Below, one piece after another: positions 1-6,199 of a stretch of 12,570 nucleotides of DNA (its first letter is position 1; the number at the start of each line of letters is the position of its first letter). Source of the DNA: Lachnospiraceae bacterium UBA4711 (GTDB lineage Bacteria > Bacillota > Clostridia > Lachnospirales > Lachnospiraceae); NCBI GenBank assembly GCA_002404515.1, contig DHJV01000068.1, forward strand, positions 10,270-22,839, written 5' to 3'. The position numbers and the translations under genes were made by a program. The notes under the pieces were generated by a model. The model made no database searches. It was not told the DNA's origin and saw only the letters and a list, made by a program, of their open reading frames with translations.

Positions 1-62
1 GTCCGCCGGTTATGATAATCTGTACCTATCCGACGATAGAAATCTTCTTTCAATCCAGCCAT
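1..62 (-). CDS. 5' end of an unidentified protein, cut by the window edge
   Basis: Only the first 20 codons are visible (MAGLKEDFYRRIGTDYHNRR), so no function can be assigned. The ATG lies 3 bases after the stop codon of the 322-codon gene upstream. Its likely ribosome binding site, AAGAGGT, sits inside the last codons of that gene about 7 bases before the ATG. This arrangement is typical of translational coupling, so the two genes are probably in one operon and may work together. The frame stays open to the window edge. Confidence 0.65.
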   Translation of the reverse strand, partial: MAGLKEDFYRRIGTDYHNRR

Positions 63-65
63 CTG

Positions 66-1034
66 TTATACCTCTTTTCGCAGAATATCAATCTTTTCCT
101 CGGTTTTTTTCAAGTATGTGTATGCCTTCAGATACTGATCTGTATCGTTATACAACGACAATTTATGCTCGCATAAGAAGATATCCAGCATGCCTTCCAC
201 CGCCTGTTTCATCTTCGACATATAGGAATATGGAAATTCGCCAGCCAATAACATCGATGCAAATTCCTCAAATATCTGACAGAAATGATCAGCATCCATA
301 AATTTCTCTTTTTCCTTTTGATATGCGCGTTCATTTGCTTCCCGTAACTGCCGTTCTGTCTCTGATTCCGGTATTTCCTCATAATTATCCATGATTGCCT
401 GAATCTCCTCATCCGATAGGAAATCTTCCATTTCACCCGGATTCTCCCCATCAGACATGGATAATAATGCAGCATCTTCCTCCTCGAATTCCTTCCACAT
501 TTCCGCTGGAATCAATTTGCTGAAATTCTTACCCAGCAGATCCTCATAGATCACACAGCTATAGTCAAGCACATTCTCAAACACAATATTTCCTGCATAT
601 CTGCGATCAAATACCCAGCCATATATACTGTCACGATTCTTAAAGTCTTCGGCACAATCCAGAATTTGCTGGAAATTATTCTTCGGCATAGTATCCATAA
701 TCTCGTACATCCATCCCATATCCACAAGAGATACCCGGATTGCAAGATATAAAAACATCTCCACATACTTGAAGAATGCCTGTTGTTCCACAATGTCCGA
801 ATTCTGGATATTTCCAATCCAAAGAAGCCTCTGGTTTGCATAGGTGTTCATATCCTTTATAAGTTCATGAATTAGCTGTTGTGTCTTCCTTGCATGAAAT
901 CTGCCTGTATTATCTGTCACAAAAGGAAGAATCGATGCATTTCTTCCACTGATCACCTCCTCAAGATCTTTCATCTTCTCCTGAAACTTCTTCTTCCGAA
1001 ACCATACACTGTCCGTTACCGTTCTATCTTCCAT
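66..1034 (-). CDS. hypothetical acidic cytoplasmic protein, 322 residues
   Basis: I do not recognise this protein. It begins with ATG after an AAAGGAA ribosome binding site about 7 bases upstream. There is no signal peptide or clear membrane segment, so it is probably cytoplasmic. Residues 82-115 are a hydrophobic, aromatic-rich helical stretch that looks like a buried core rather than a membrane span. Residues 182-243 are very rich in Glu and Asp and look like a flexible or helical acidic linker. The C-terminal 75 residues are predicted by eye to be helical. It has its own promoter just upstream and is closely coupled to the next gene, whose start lies 3 bases past its stop. A role as adaptor or partner of that product would be a guess. 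Confidence 0.8.
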   Translation of the reverse strand: MEDRTVTDSVWFRKKKFQEKMKDLEEVISGRNASILPFVTDNTGRFHARKTQQLIHELIKDMNTYANQRLLWIGNIQNSDIVEQQAFFKYVEMFLYLAIRVSLVDMGWMYEIMDTMPKNNFQQILDCAEDFKNRDSIYGWVFDRRYAGNIVFENVLDYSCVIYEDLLGKNFSKLIPAEMWKEFEEEDAALLSMSDGENPGEMEDFLSDEEIQAIMDNYEEIPESETERQLREANERAYQKEKEKFMDADHFCQIFEEFASMLLAGEFPYSYMSKMKQAVEGMLDIFLCEHKLSLYNDTDQYLKAYTYLKKTEEKIDILRKEV

Positions 1035-1085
1035 TTTTTAATTCCTTTCTTTTGCGCTGCCGTTTACATGTTCTAATTATACAGC

Positions 1086-1114
1086 ATTATATAACCTCGT
1101 CGTAATTTTTACAA
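1086..1114 (-). promoter_or_regulatory. promoter of the 322-codon gene
   Basis: On the minus strand TTGTAA (1109-1114) and a perfect TATAAT (1086-1091) are separated by exactly 17 bases. A second TATAAT lies 10 bases downstream at 1076-1081. The promoter overlaps the U-tract of the terminator of the preceding transporter gene, so the 322-codon gene is probably transcribed separately from the transporter. Confidence 0.7.
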
Positions 1115-1161
1115 CAAAAAAGATATCCCTGCAGCTTCCTACAAAACCACAAGGATATCTT
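1113..1161 (-). terminator. intrinsic terminator of the CDF transporter gene
   Basis: The arms 1120-1131 and 1150-1161 form a 12-bp stem (one G-U pair on the minus transcript) with an 18-base loop. They are followed on the minus strand by a run of T broken by a single G (TTTTTTGTTG). It starts 13 bases past the transporter stop codon. Confidence 0.85.
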
Positions 1162-1174
1162 CAAATTATATCTT

Positions 1175-2065
1175 CTAATCCGGAATAATCTCTATATATA
1201 CCTGATCGTATTTATGCTTTAACTCCTGCTTTATCTCATCCCGTACACGGTGCAGCACGCTGATATGTATCACGTCGGTCCGGTTGCCGATATAGACTTC
1301 CACCCAGATCTTCCGTCCCGTCTGGATCACATCGAGGAATGTCACTTCGTATGGATAATCCTTCATATGCTTATCTACAATCGAACGGATCTGGTTCAAC
1401 ACCTCTTCCTCCGGTGCAAACAAAACCAGATTCTTGATACTCTGGAAGATCACAACGACCGGCTCCTTTATAAGCAAAATTGCCATCACTGCCGCAACCG
1501 CAGGATCGATATATGGTGTCAGGAAACGAAGCTTCGTGTGAAGCAACAGCACCTGTACAACGAACGCAACCGACACGCCCAGACTGCTCACAACGTCCAG
1601 CTTCCACATATAAAGTTCCGCTTTGATTGTCTCCGACTCGTATTTCTTACTGTAGTGGTTCAGTATCAGATACATCACCGCACATCCGATACAGACAAGG
1701 AACTCAAACACCGCGATTTTCCCCGCATTTACCTCATGTCCGCCATGCACGAGCAGCTTTACATTTTCCACCAGCAGATTACAAGTGAGTGCCAGAAGAA
1801 CACTGTACTTTACAAGCAGGAACAGCGATTCTACCTGTGAATATCCATACGGGTGTTTCTCTGTGACCGGCTTATACAGAAGCGGCACCAGCACAAGAAA
1901 TGGCCCGATCATTACCAGATCTGCCGCATCAAACAGGCAGTCTGTAAGCAGCGAATGCGAATGCGTGATCCACGCCATAACTCCTTCCGCTATAATAAAT
2001 AAAAGGCTTCCCAGAAAAGATAATCGTAATATCTTCTTCTCTATCTTCAACTTATCTTTCTTCAT
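1175..2065 (-). CDS. cation diffusion facilitator (CDF) family transporter
   Basis: This 296-residue membrane protein has the CDF layout: a short basic N terminus, about six hydrophobic segments, and a cytoplasmic C-terminal domain (about residues 215-296). Such proteins export divalent metals such as Zn, Fe, Mn or Co in exchange for protons. Family marks are D42xxxD46 in the second membrane segment (TDCLFDAAD), the HPYGY loop at 71-75 and IDPAV at 186-190. The second half of the transport site is unusual. Where proteins such as YiiP have HxxxD, this one has M153xxxD157 (YMWKLD), so one of the four usual ligands is not His. That makes the metal hard to predict. The ribosome binding site before the ATG is weak. 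The gene is flanked by its own promoter and terminator and appears monocistronic. Confidence 0.9.
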   Translation of the reverse strand: MKKDKLKIEKKILRLSFLGSLLFIIAEGVMAWITHSHSLLTDCLFDAADLVMIGPFLVLVPLLYKPVTEKHPYGYSQVESLFLLVKYSVLLALTCNLLVENVKLLVHGGHEVNAGKIAVFEFLVCIGCAVMYLILNHYSKKYESETIKAELYMWKLDVVSSLGVSVAFVVQVLLLHTKLRFLTPYIDPAVAAVMAILLIKEPVVVIFQSIKNLVLFAPEEEVLNQIRSIVDKHMKDYPYEVTFLDVIQTGRKIWVEVYIGNRTDVIHISVLHRVRDEIKQELKHKYDQVYIEIIPD

Positions 2066-2138
2066 ATATCCAAATCAAATTCTCTTTCTGTAAATTCATG
2101 TTATGCCGGCTTCTATATATCAAGCCAACGCAATGCCC

Positions 2139-2167
2139 ATTGTAACACAACTGGTAAACGAATGCAA
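2139..2167 (-). promoter_or_regulatory. promoter of the CDF transporter gene
   Basis: TTGCAT (2162-2167) and TACAAT (2139-2144) are 17 bases apart on the minus strand. The -35 lies directly after the U-tract of the preceding LRR gene terminator. The predicted leader is about 65 bases long and no clear metal-responsive riboswitch is visible in it. Confidence 0.55.
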
Positions 2168-2203
2168 AAATCCCCTACACTTCGTTCTGAAGTATAGGGG
2201 ATT
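2166..2203 (-). terminator. intrinsic terminator of the LRR surface protein gene
   Basis: The arms 2169-2183 and 2189-2203 form a 15-bp stem (one G-U pair on the minus transcript) with a 5-base loop, followed by TTTTT on the minus strand. Confidence 0.92.
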
Positions 2204-2263
2204 CCGTTCTTTGATTACCTATGTAAGATATCGGTTCTCGCCATTTGCAATGCCTGACTATGA

Positions 2264-3619
2264 CTATCTACGCTTTCTCACTTTATACAATACTGCAGCC
2301 GCTGCTAATGACATACAGGATACGATCAGCAATGTATAGACTGGTGCTTTATCGCCTGTCTTAGGTCCCTGCACTTGATTACCTGCTACATTCTGTGTTG
2401 TCGTCGGTGCTTCCACAAGTGTTTCCTGTGTTGTCGTTGCTTCTGTTACTGTGGTTCCGGTCGTTGCTGTCTCAGTTGTTGCATCTGTTGCTGGTGCTTC
2501 CGTCGTTGTCTCAGTGGTTGTCGCTGTGGTTGGTGCCTCTGTGGTTACCTCCTTCGTGGTTGTCTCCTCGGTCGTCGCATTCGGATCTCTCACATCAACA
2601 ATCTCTGCAATCGTCATCTTGACTTCCAGATTCTTATACTTTACACCCGGTGCCTTTGTATCATATATATATGCAAAGCTTTGTCCTTTCAATTTTGATG
2701 AATTTGCAAATGTAAAATTAATTCTTCCCGTATCTGCATCGTAGGTTCCCATATTACGATTGTAGGAAACTCTGCTCAAATCCAGATTCAGATCGTTCAA
2801 GTCAATATAATATGCATCTTCCCCACAGCGGTACGCTTTCATGCTTACATTTCCGGTTGTGTAGATATATGGAATATTATTATCGGACAATGCCGTATTC
2901 TTACTAAAATCCATTGTGTACATCCAATTGTTGGTCATATCACACTGCTGCAGCAGCGTATTGTGGCTGACATCTAAGCTTTCGAGATGATTAAAACTAC
3001 ATCGCAGTCTAAGCAATGCGGTATTATTACTTACATCCAGACTTGCGATATGATTATTCGAGCAATTCAAACTGTCCAATGCTGTACAAGCGCTTACATT
3101 TAATTCCGTGAGCTGATTGTTATAGCAATCTAATTGCTCTAATAGAGGATTGTTTGACACATCTAAGCTTGTAAGACTATTATGCTCACACCACAGAGCG
3201 TCCAACGCAGGATTATTACTTACATTGAGAGATGTTAATTTATTATTATAACAAAAAAGACTTGCCAGTAATGGATTGCCGCTCATATCAAGGCTTGTAA
3301 GGTTATTTCCATAACAGGATAAATAGCTCAGTTTTGTGAAATACCCAATTCCTGTTAAATCTGAAATTCCAGATTCGTTCACAAATATCTGAGATACCTT
3401 TTCTCTCTCCGCCTCTGTCAATATACCATCACCATTGGTATCAATATTCTTTGTAACATAATCCCGGAATGCAGCATCCGGAAATGTGCTCTCGTTAATT
3501 GCGATATCATCCGCAGCCTTCACCACATTCATTTTTGCACCACCGGCAAGCAGACTGATTCCCATTGCAGTCAGCATCGCAAATCCCAATAGCTTTTGTT
3601 TCTTAAATCGTTTTTTCAT
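2264..3619 (-). CDS. secreted leucine-rich-repeat surface protein with EF-hand loop and sortase-type anchor
   Basis: I chose the ATG at 3619 rather than an upstream in-frame ATG because it follows a GGGAG ribosome binding site and opens directly into a signal peptide, giving 451 residues. Order of parts: signal peptide 1-36 (cleavage likely after VKA or KAA); short helix and a canonical EF-hand loop at 60-71 (D60, N62, D64, G65, E71), probably Ca-binding; a capping repeat near 86-106; six exact 21-residue repeats at 107-232 with pattern LxSLDVSxNxxLxxLxCxxN; a further beta-rich region 255-345; a Thr-rich stalk 347-410; the sortase signal PKTGD at 419-423; a membrane helix 427-445; and the basic tail KVRKRR. 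Proteins of this kind are covalently anchored to the cell wall and often bind host or cell-surface ligands, but no ligand can be read here. The gene has its own terminator. Confidence 0.93.
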   Translation of the reverse strand: MKKRFKKQKLLGFAMLTAMGISLLAGGAKMNVVKAADDIAINESTFPDAAFRDYVTKNIDTNGDGILTEAEREKVSQIFVNESGISDLTGIGYFTKLSYLSCYGNNLTSLDMSGNPLLASLFCYNNKLTSLNVSNNPALDALWCEHNSLTSLDVSNNPLLEQLDCYNNQLTELNVSACTALDSLNCSNNHIASLDVSNNTALLRLRCSFNHLESLDVSHNTLLQQCDMTNNWMYTMDFSKNTALSDNNIPYIYTTGNVSMKAYRCGEDAYYIDLNDLNLDLSRVSYNRNMGTYDADTGRINFTFANSSKLKGQSFAYIYDTKAPGVKYKNLEVKMTIAEIVDVRDPNATTEETTTKEVTTEAPTTATTTETTTEAPATDATTETATTGTTVTEATTTQETLVEAPTTTQNVAGNQVQGPKTGDKAPVYTLLIVSCMSLAAAAVLYKVRKRR

Positions 3620-3679
3620 TTTCTCCCGTTTCCTTTCATGCGTATATTTGGATGGTTCTATCATGCGGAAATGTCCCTG

Positions 3680-3723
3680 AAAATACAACCAACCGGGGGT
3701 TGCAATTTGGCAACTCCCGGTTG
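3680..3723 (-). terminator. probable terminator of the Xre/membrane-protein operon
   Basis: The inverted repeat 3690-3703 and 3710-3723 makes a 14-bp GC-rich stem with a 6-base loop, starting 16 bases past the stop codon of the gene at 3740. On the minus transcript there is one A-C mismatch, and the T-rich stretch after it is interrupted (GGTTGTATTTT). It is therefore weaker than the other terminators here and might leak into the LRR gene, for which I see no strong promoter. Confidence 0.6.
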
Positions 3724-3739
3724 AAACAGCATTTTATGG

Positions 3740-4843
3740 CTATTCAATTGTTAGAAATTGATTATAAGTGGCTATATCCAGAGCGTCTGCGTCCGTTTCG
3801 GAGACACCGGATATCCGGTAGATCATCCCATCGTTCATGTCGATTGCCGCCTCAAAATAATACTTCTCCTGCATCGCATCCCGGACTTGATACGTCTCTG
3901 TATAGGCATAATAATAACAGGTCTTTCCATTTATCCCGACCCGTTCTGGCTCGCCATCCTGTTCTGTCCAGATTTTCTTCCCCTCTGCCATCACAGACTT
4001 CGCATCCGCAGAAGAAGATCTCTGCTTCTCCGCGATCACTGAAACTACGATACCTCTGCGCTCATCACTGTACACTTTCTTGCTGTAAATGCCTGATTTT
4101 ATCTCCTTTGCGATCATATAAAAATTATCTGCAATTCCATATGTCACCAGTTTCTGATCATTCGCGTCGTACAGGCTATCCTCCTGCACCCACGTATCCG
4201 TCAGCACCATCTGTACATCATGATACATGTCATCTGCGACATAGACAGTCCCGGCCGGTGTATTCTCTGCATCCGTAGGCACCGCCTCATCTAACAGGGT
4301 GTTAGCAATCAGGATGTAGCTCTCATACTGTCTTATCAGTGCATCCTCCGTCTGGAATTTCATATCGTCGATGGTAAGACACCGCACCATAATATCAAAG
4401 ACCTGTTCCTCATTTGCCTTCCTATAGGCAAGCAGCATGATATCTCCCTCATCTTCATACACACCATATATGTATGCGTTTTTTCCAACCGCCAGTTCAC
4501 GAAATGGTTCCATAAGTTTTGTCCATGCACGCAGGCTGTCATCCAGCGAGTCAAGCTCCCTGACTGTACTGTCATAACTTGCATCAAGCACGGATATCGA
4601 CATTTCAAAGGTTCCATTATCGCTGTACACAAGTCCCAGATCATCATCAACCGCAGCCTTGTATTGATTCGGTATCTTGATCTCATACCCATCTATAACA
4701 ACTGTCCCCATGTAATCGGTTTCATCTTCATAACTGCCACCCGATATCTCGCGCTTACTTAGGATCAGGATTGCGGAACATGCCGCTATGACACCAACCA
4801 GAAATGCCACAATCACAATCATCACGGTTCTTTTCTTGCTCAT
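3740..4843 (-). CDS. single-pass membrane protein with large extracytoplasmic domain, partner of the Xre regulator
   Basis: I start this gene at the ATG at 4843. It overlaps the upstream TGA as ATGA and follows a GGAGG ribosome binding site 10 bases earlier, giving 367 residues. Residues 7-28 form one membrane helix after a short Lys/Arg-rich N terminus, so the rest (about 340 residues) should lie outside. IAAC at 19-22 resembles a lipobox, but hydrophobic residues follow it, so I favour a transmembrane anchor. The outer part seems to hold two similar alpha/beta halves (about 47-185 and 196-367). The first, with GYEIKIP and a later AYIYGVYEDEGDIMLLAY stretch, resembles PsbP/Mog1-like folds, but this is only an impression. 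It is translationally coupled to the membrane-bound Xre gene, so the two probably act together in sensing or responding at the membrane. Confidence 0.85.
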   Translation of the reverse strand: MSKKRTVMIVIVAFLVGVIAACSAILILSKREISGGSYEDETDYMGTVVIDGYEIKIPNQYKAAVDDDLGLVYSDNGTFEMSISVLDASYDSTVRELDSLDDSLRAWTKLMEPFRELAVGKNAYIYGVYEDEGDIMLLAYRKANEEQVFDIMVRCLTIDDMKFQTEDALIRQYESYILIANTLLDEAVPTDAENTPAGTVYVADDMYHDVQMVLTDTWVQEDSLYDANDQKLVTYGIADNFYMIAKEIKSGIYSKKVYSDERRGIVVSVIAEKQRSSSADAKSVMAEGKKIWTEQDGEPERVGINGKTCYYYAYTETYQVRDAMQEKYYFEAAIDMNDGMIYRISGVSETDADALDIATYNQFLTIE

Positions 4844-5574
4844 CTTCTTCCAGCCTCCCTGAACAGTAATATCCAGATGCCAAGCAATATCACACCTGCT
4901 ATCAGGATTGCAACGATCGTCCATGCTGTATAATTTACTAAGATCCTATCGCCTGTGGTATTCGTATAGCAATATATATAATCACCGGTTCTTACACCGT
5001 TTGTATCAAGGAGAACCGTCTTCGTCACCGTATTTCCATCCGCATCGCAGGCACTTACGTCTGCCAGCGAATACTGTACATGGATTTCGTTTACCTTCAC
5101 CAATTCCCGGCTGCTGTCCGCTCCATTCCATACCTGACTTCTGAGGACACCAATCAGCAAAGCAAGCACTGCAAGCAGTAAGACGCCCGTAAGTGCAAGA
5201 CTTATCACAATTCTCTTCTTCGATTTCTTCCTATCCTTATTCTGTTCTTCCTCATCTGGTTTAGGTGCTTCATCCTTTGCCTCTTCTATTTTTTGTATCT
5301 CCGCGTCTGTTATGTCAGATACACACAAATCGTTACCGGACATATCCTCTGTTATTTCCTCTGTGCCACAATCTGCCACTTCTGTACCCTTCAACAGATA
5401 ATCTATGCTTACCTGAAACAATTCCGACATCTTCAAAAGCTTGCCAACATCCGGCAATGATTTATCCAGTTCCCATTTCGATACAGCCTGTCTGCTGACC
5501 TCCATGTACTCGGCAAATTCCTCCTGTGTCATATTCTGTTTGGTTCTCAATTCTGCCAGTCGTTCACCTATCAA
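4840..5574 (-). CDS. membrane-anchored Xre-family transcriptional regulator
   Basis: Residues 1-62 are a helix-turn-helix domain of the Xre/Cro type (MTQEEFAEYMEVSRQAVSKWE), which binds DNA operators. An acidic then basic cytoplasmic linker follows (70-120). A membrane helix spans 121-144, an external region about 145-216, and a second helix 217-238, ending in a short basic tail. The DNA-binding head is thus tethered to the inner face of the membrane, and the external loop could sense a signal or partner. The start codon is TTG: an in-frame TAA lies 21 bases upstream and no ATG or GTG falls between. GAGG sits 11 bases before the TTG. The gene overlaps the next one by 4 bases (ATGA). Such regulators often control their own operon, but no operator can be named from the sequence. 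Confidence 0.92.
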   Translation of the reverse strand: MIGERLAELRTKQNMTQEEFAEYMEVSRQAVSKWELDKSLPDVGKLLKMSELFQVSIDYLLKGTEVADCGTEEITEDMSGNDLCVSDITDAEIQKIEEAKDEAPKPDEEEQNKDRKKSKKRIVISLALTGVLLLAVLALLIGVLRSQVWNGADSSRELVKVNEIHVQYSLADVSACDADGNTVTKTVLLDTNGVRTGDYIYCYTNTTGDRILVNYTAWTIVAILIAGVILLGIWILLFREAGRR

Positions 5575-5630
5575 TGTACTATCATCCTCGCTACTTTATT
5601 TTATGTCTGCACGCAATCGCGCTATCTGAA

Positions 5631-5659
5631 ATTTTATCTATTTTATCCAAAAATGTCTA
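5631..5659 (-). promoter_or_regulatory. promoter of the Xre operon
   Basis: TAGACA (5654-5659) and TAAAAT (5631-5636) are separated by exactly 17 bases on the minus strand, each matching the consensus at five of six positions. The predicted start near 5624 leaves a leader of about 50 bases before the TTG start codon. Confidence 0.72.
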
Positions 5660-5713
5660 TATCTTTGCGGTTTCCCTTGCGCAACTTCTGGTAGCATCAC
5701 GCATTTTAACCAT

Positions 5714-5742
5714 AAAAAAAGAAGAAGTATTAAACTTCTTCT
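5714..5742 (-). terminator. orphan intrinsic terminator facing left
   Basis: The arms 5720-5728 and 5734-5742 form a 9-bp stem with an ATTAA loop, followed on the minus strand by seven T. No minus-strand gene ends close to it: the nearest ends at 6200 and the toxin locus lies in between. It may stop antisense read-through from the toxin locus, insulate the Xre promoter, or be left over from a lost gene. Confidence 0.75.
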
Positions 5743-5781
5743 AATATTTATATAAATTGTAATTTATCTTCTCAATATAAG

Positions 5782-5810
5782 TTGATTTTCGAACATATGT
5801 TTGATATAAT
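5782..5810 (+). promoter_or_regulatory. promoter of the toxin mRNA
   Basis: TTGATT (5782-5787) and a perfect TATAAT (5805-5810) are 17 bases apart on the plus strand, and TGA directly before the -10 makes an extended -10 element. Transcription should begin near 5817, at GGTGCTACC. Confidence 0.78.
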
Positions 5811-5816
5811 AAATAT

Positions 5817-5918
5817 GGTGCTACCCTATTCGGTAGGCGGTTAACCTTCTCCACAAGAGTTATAGCTTGTGTTTACATAGAAATCCATTCTGGAAATCTT
5901 TTAAGGAGGTTTGTGCTT
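5817..5918 (+). promoter_or_regulatory. structured 5' leader of the toxin mRNA
   Basis: The roughly 100-base leader begins with a hairpin (5821-5825 paired with 5832-5836, loop CTATTC). The bases AACCTTCT at 5843-5850 can pair with AGGAGGTT at 5904-5911, which is the ribosome binding site of the toxin, giving 8 pairs with one G-U. The leader can therefore hide its own ribosome binding site, as is known for many type I toxin mRNAs. The folding is read by eye, not computed. Confidence 0.55.
5820..5850 (+). repeat. left copy of the split direct repeat of the toxin-antitoxin locus
   Basis: Two blocks, CTATTCGGTAG (5826-5836) and ACCTTCT (5844-5850), recur in the same orientation at 6084-6093 and 6095-6101, with the spacer between blocks shortened from 7 bases to 1. 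Because the two transcripts converge, the antisense RNA is complementary to these blocks in the toxin mRNA. Confidence 0.7.
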
Positions 5919-6023
5919 ATGCTTACAACGGAGCTTTTTATAGCCATAATCAGCTTATGTATTACTTGCTTTGCTCTTGGTTATACCGTTGGTTCTAAGA
6001 GCAATAATAAGACACAAAAATAA
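5919..6023 (+). CDS. 34-residue hydrophobic peptide, probable type I toxin
   Basis: This is the only plus-strand gene I support. The ATG follows a near-perfect ribosome binding site, AAGGAGGT, by 8 bases. The peptide starts MLTTELFIAIISLCIT, has one membrane helix (about residues 5-25, with two Cys), and ends in a polar, Lys-containing tail. This is the usual form of type I toxins, which insert into the membrane and depolarise it. It does not show the Fst pattern and resembles only loosely the holin-like toxins such as BsrG and TxpA. The stop codon lies in the left arm of the terminator. Support for a toxin comes mainly from context: a strong promoter, a hidden ribosome binding site, and a convergent antisense RNA. 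It could instead be another regulated small membrane protein. Confidence 0.8.
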   Translation: MLTTELFIAIISLCITCFALGYTVGSKSNNKTQK

Positions 6024-6058
6024 CCGCCCTTGTCCTGACCTGACCGAGCGGTTATTTT
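6017..6058. terminator. shared two-way terminator of toxin mRNA and antisense RNA
   Basis: AAAATAACCGC (6017-6027) pairs with GCGGTTATTTT (6048-6058), an 11-bp stem with a 20-base loop holding a tandem TGACCTGACC. It has a U-tract on both strands: TTTT to the right and TTTTT to the left. Two convergent transcripts would both end here and share complementary loops. Confidence 0.88.
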
Positions 6059-6074
6059 ACACTTAAACATCAGG

Positions 6075-6101
6075 GCTAACCGTCTATCGGTAGCACCTTC
6101 T
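6075..6101 (+). repeat. right copy of the split direct repeat
   Basis: It carries CTATCGGTAG (6084-6093) and ACCTTCT (6095-6101), partner of the copy at 5820-5850. In addition GGTAGCACC (6089-6097) is the exact inverse of GGTGCTACC (5817-5825), so both RNAs begin with almost the same bases and both fold into a 5' hairpin. Confidence 0.7.
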
Positions 6102-6107
6102 GATATT

Positions 6108-6136
6108 ATATTAGCATTCAACCGCTTTTATGTCAA
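6108..6136 (-). promoter_or_regulatory. promoter of the antisense antitoxin RNA
   Basis: A perfect TTGACA (6131-6136) and TAATAT (6108-6113) are separated by 17 bases on the minus strand. A TATAAT three bases further on (6105-6110) is an alternative -10 with a 20-base spacer. The strong -35 fits the expectation that the antitoxin RNA is made in excess. Confidence 0.75.
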
Positions 6137-6199
6137 ACGTATATTCTATTTCAATTATATAAATTCGGCATAAAGATTAATTACCATTTGTCTGAGTAA

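Larger units (their letters stand above)
6013..6101 (-). ncRNA. antisense antitoxin RNA of about 88 bases
   Basis: A strong minus-strand promoter predicts a transcript starting near 6101 and ending after the U-tract near 6013. It contains no reading frame of note. Its 5' end folds into a hairpin (6088-6094 with 6075-6082, one bulged base, loop AUAGA), and its 3' end is the terminator hairpin. It is perfectly complementary to the 3' end of the toxin mRNA over about 48 bases. It is also complementary in two blocks to the 5' leader of that mRNA. This matches the role of the short RNA II in par-type systems, which blocks translation of the toxin. Confidence 0.7.

Noticed and set aside
2375..2744. 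Three overlapping plus-strand frames rich in Cys, Leu/Ser or Val
   Set aside because: They are the other-strand reading of the Thr-rich stalk of the LRR protein. Repeated Thr/Ala/Glu codons produce such patterns in all frames.
2299..3232. Regularly spaced, similar DNA in the LRR gene that could suggest a CRISPR or tandem repeat array
   Set aside because: The 63-base periodicity is in frame and encodes the 21-residue leucine-rich repeats. There are no constant direct repeats with unique spacers.
5572..5586. A four-codon frame (ATG ATA GTA CAT TGA) overlapping the TTG start of the Xre gene
   Set aside because: The GAGG lies directly against this ATG with no spacing, so it is unlikely to be translated, and a frame of this length arises easily by chance.
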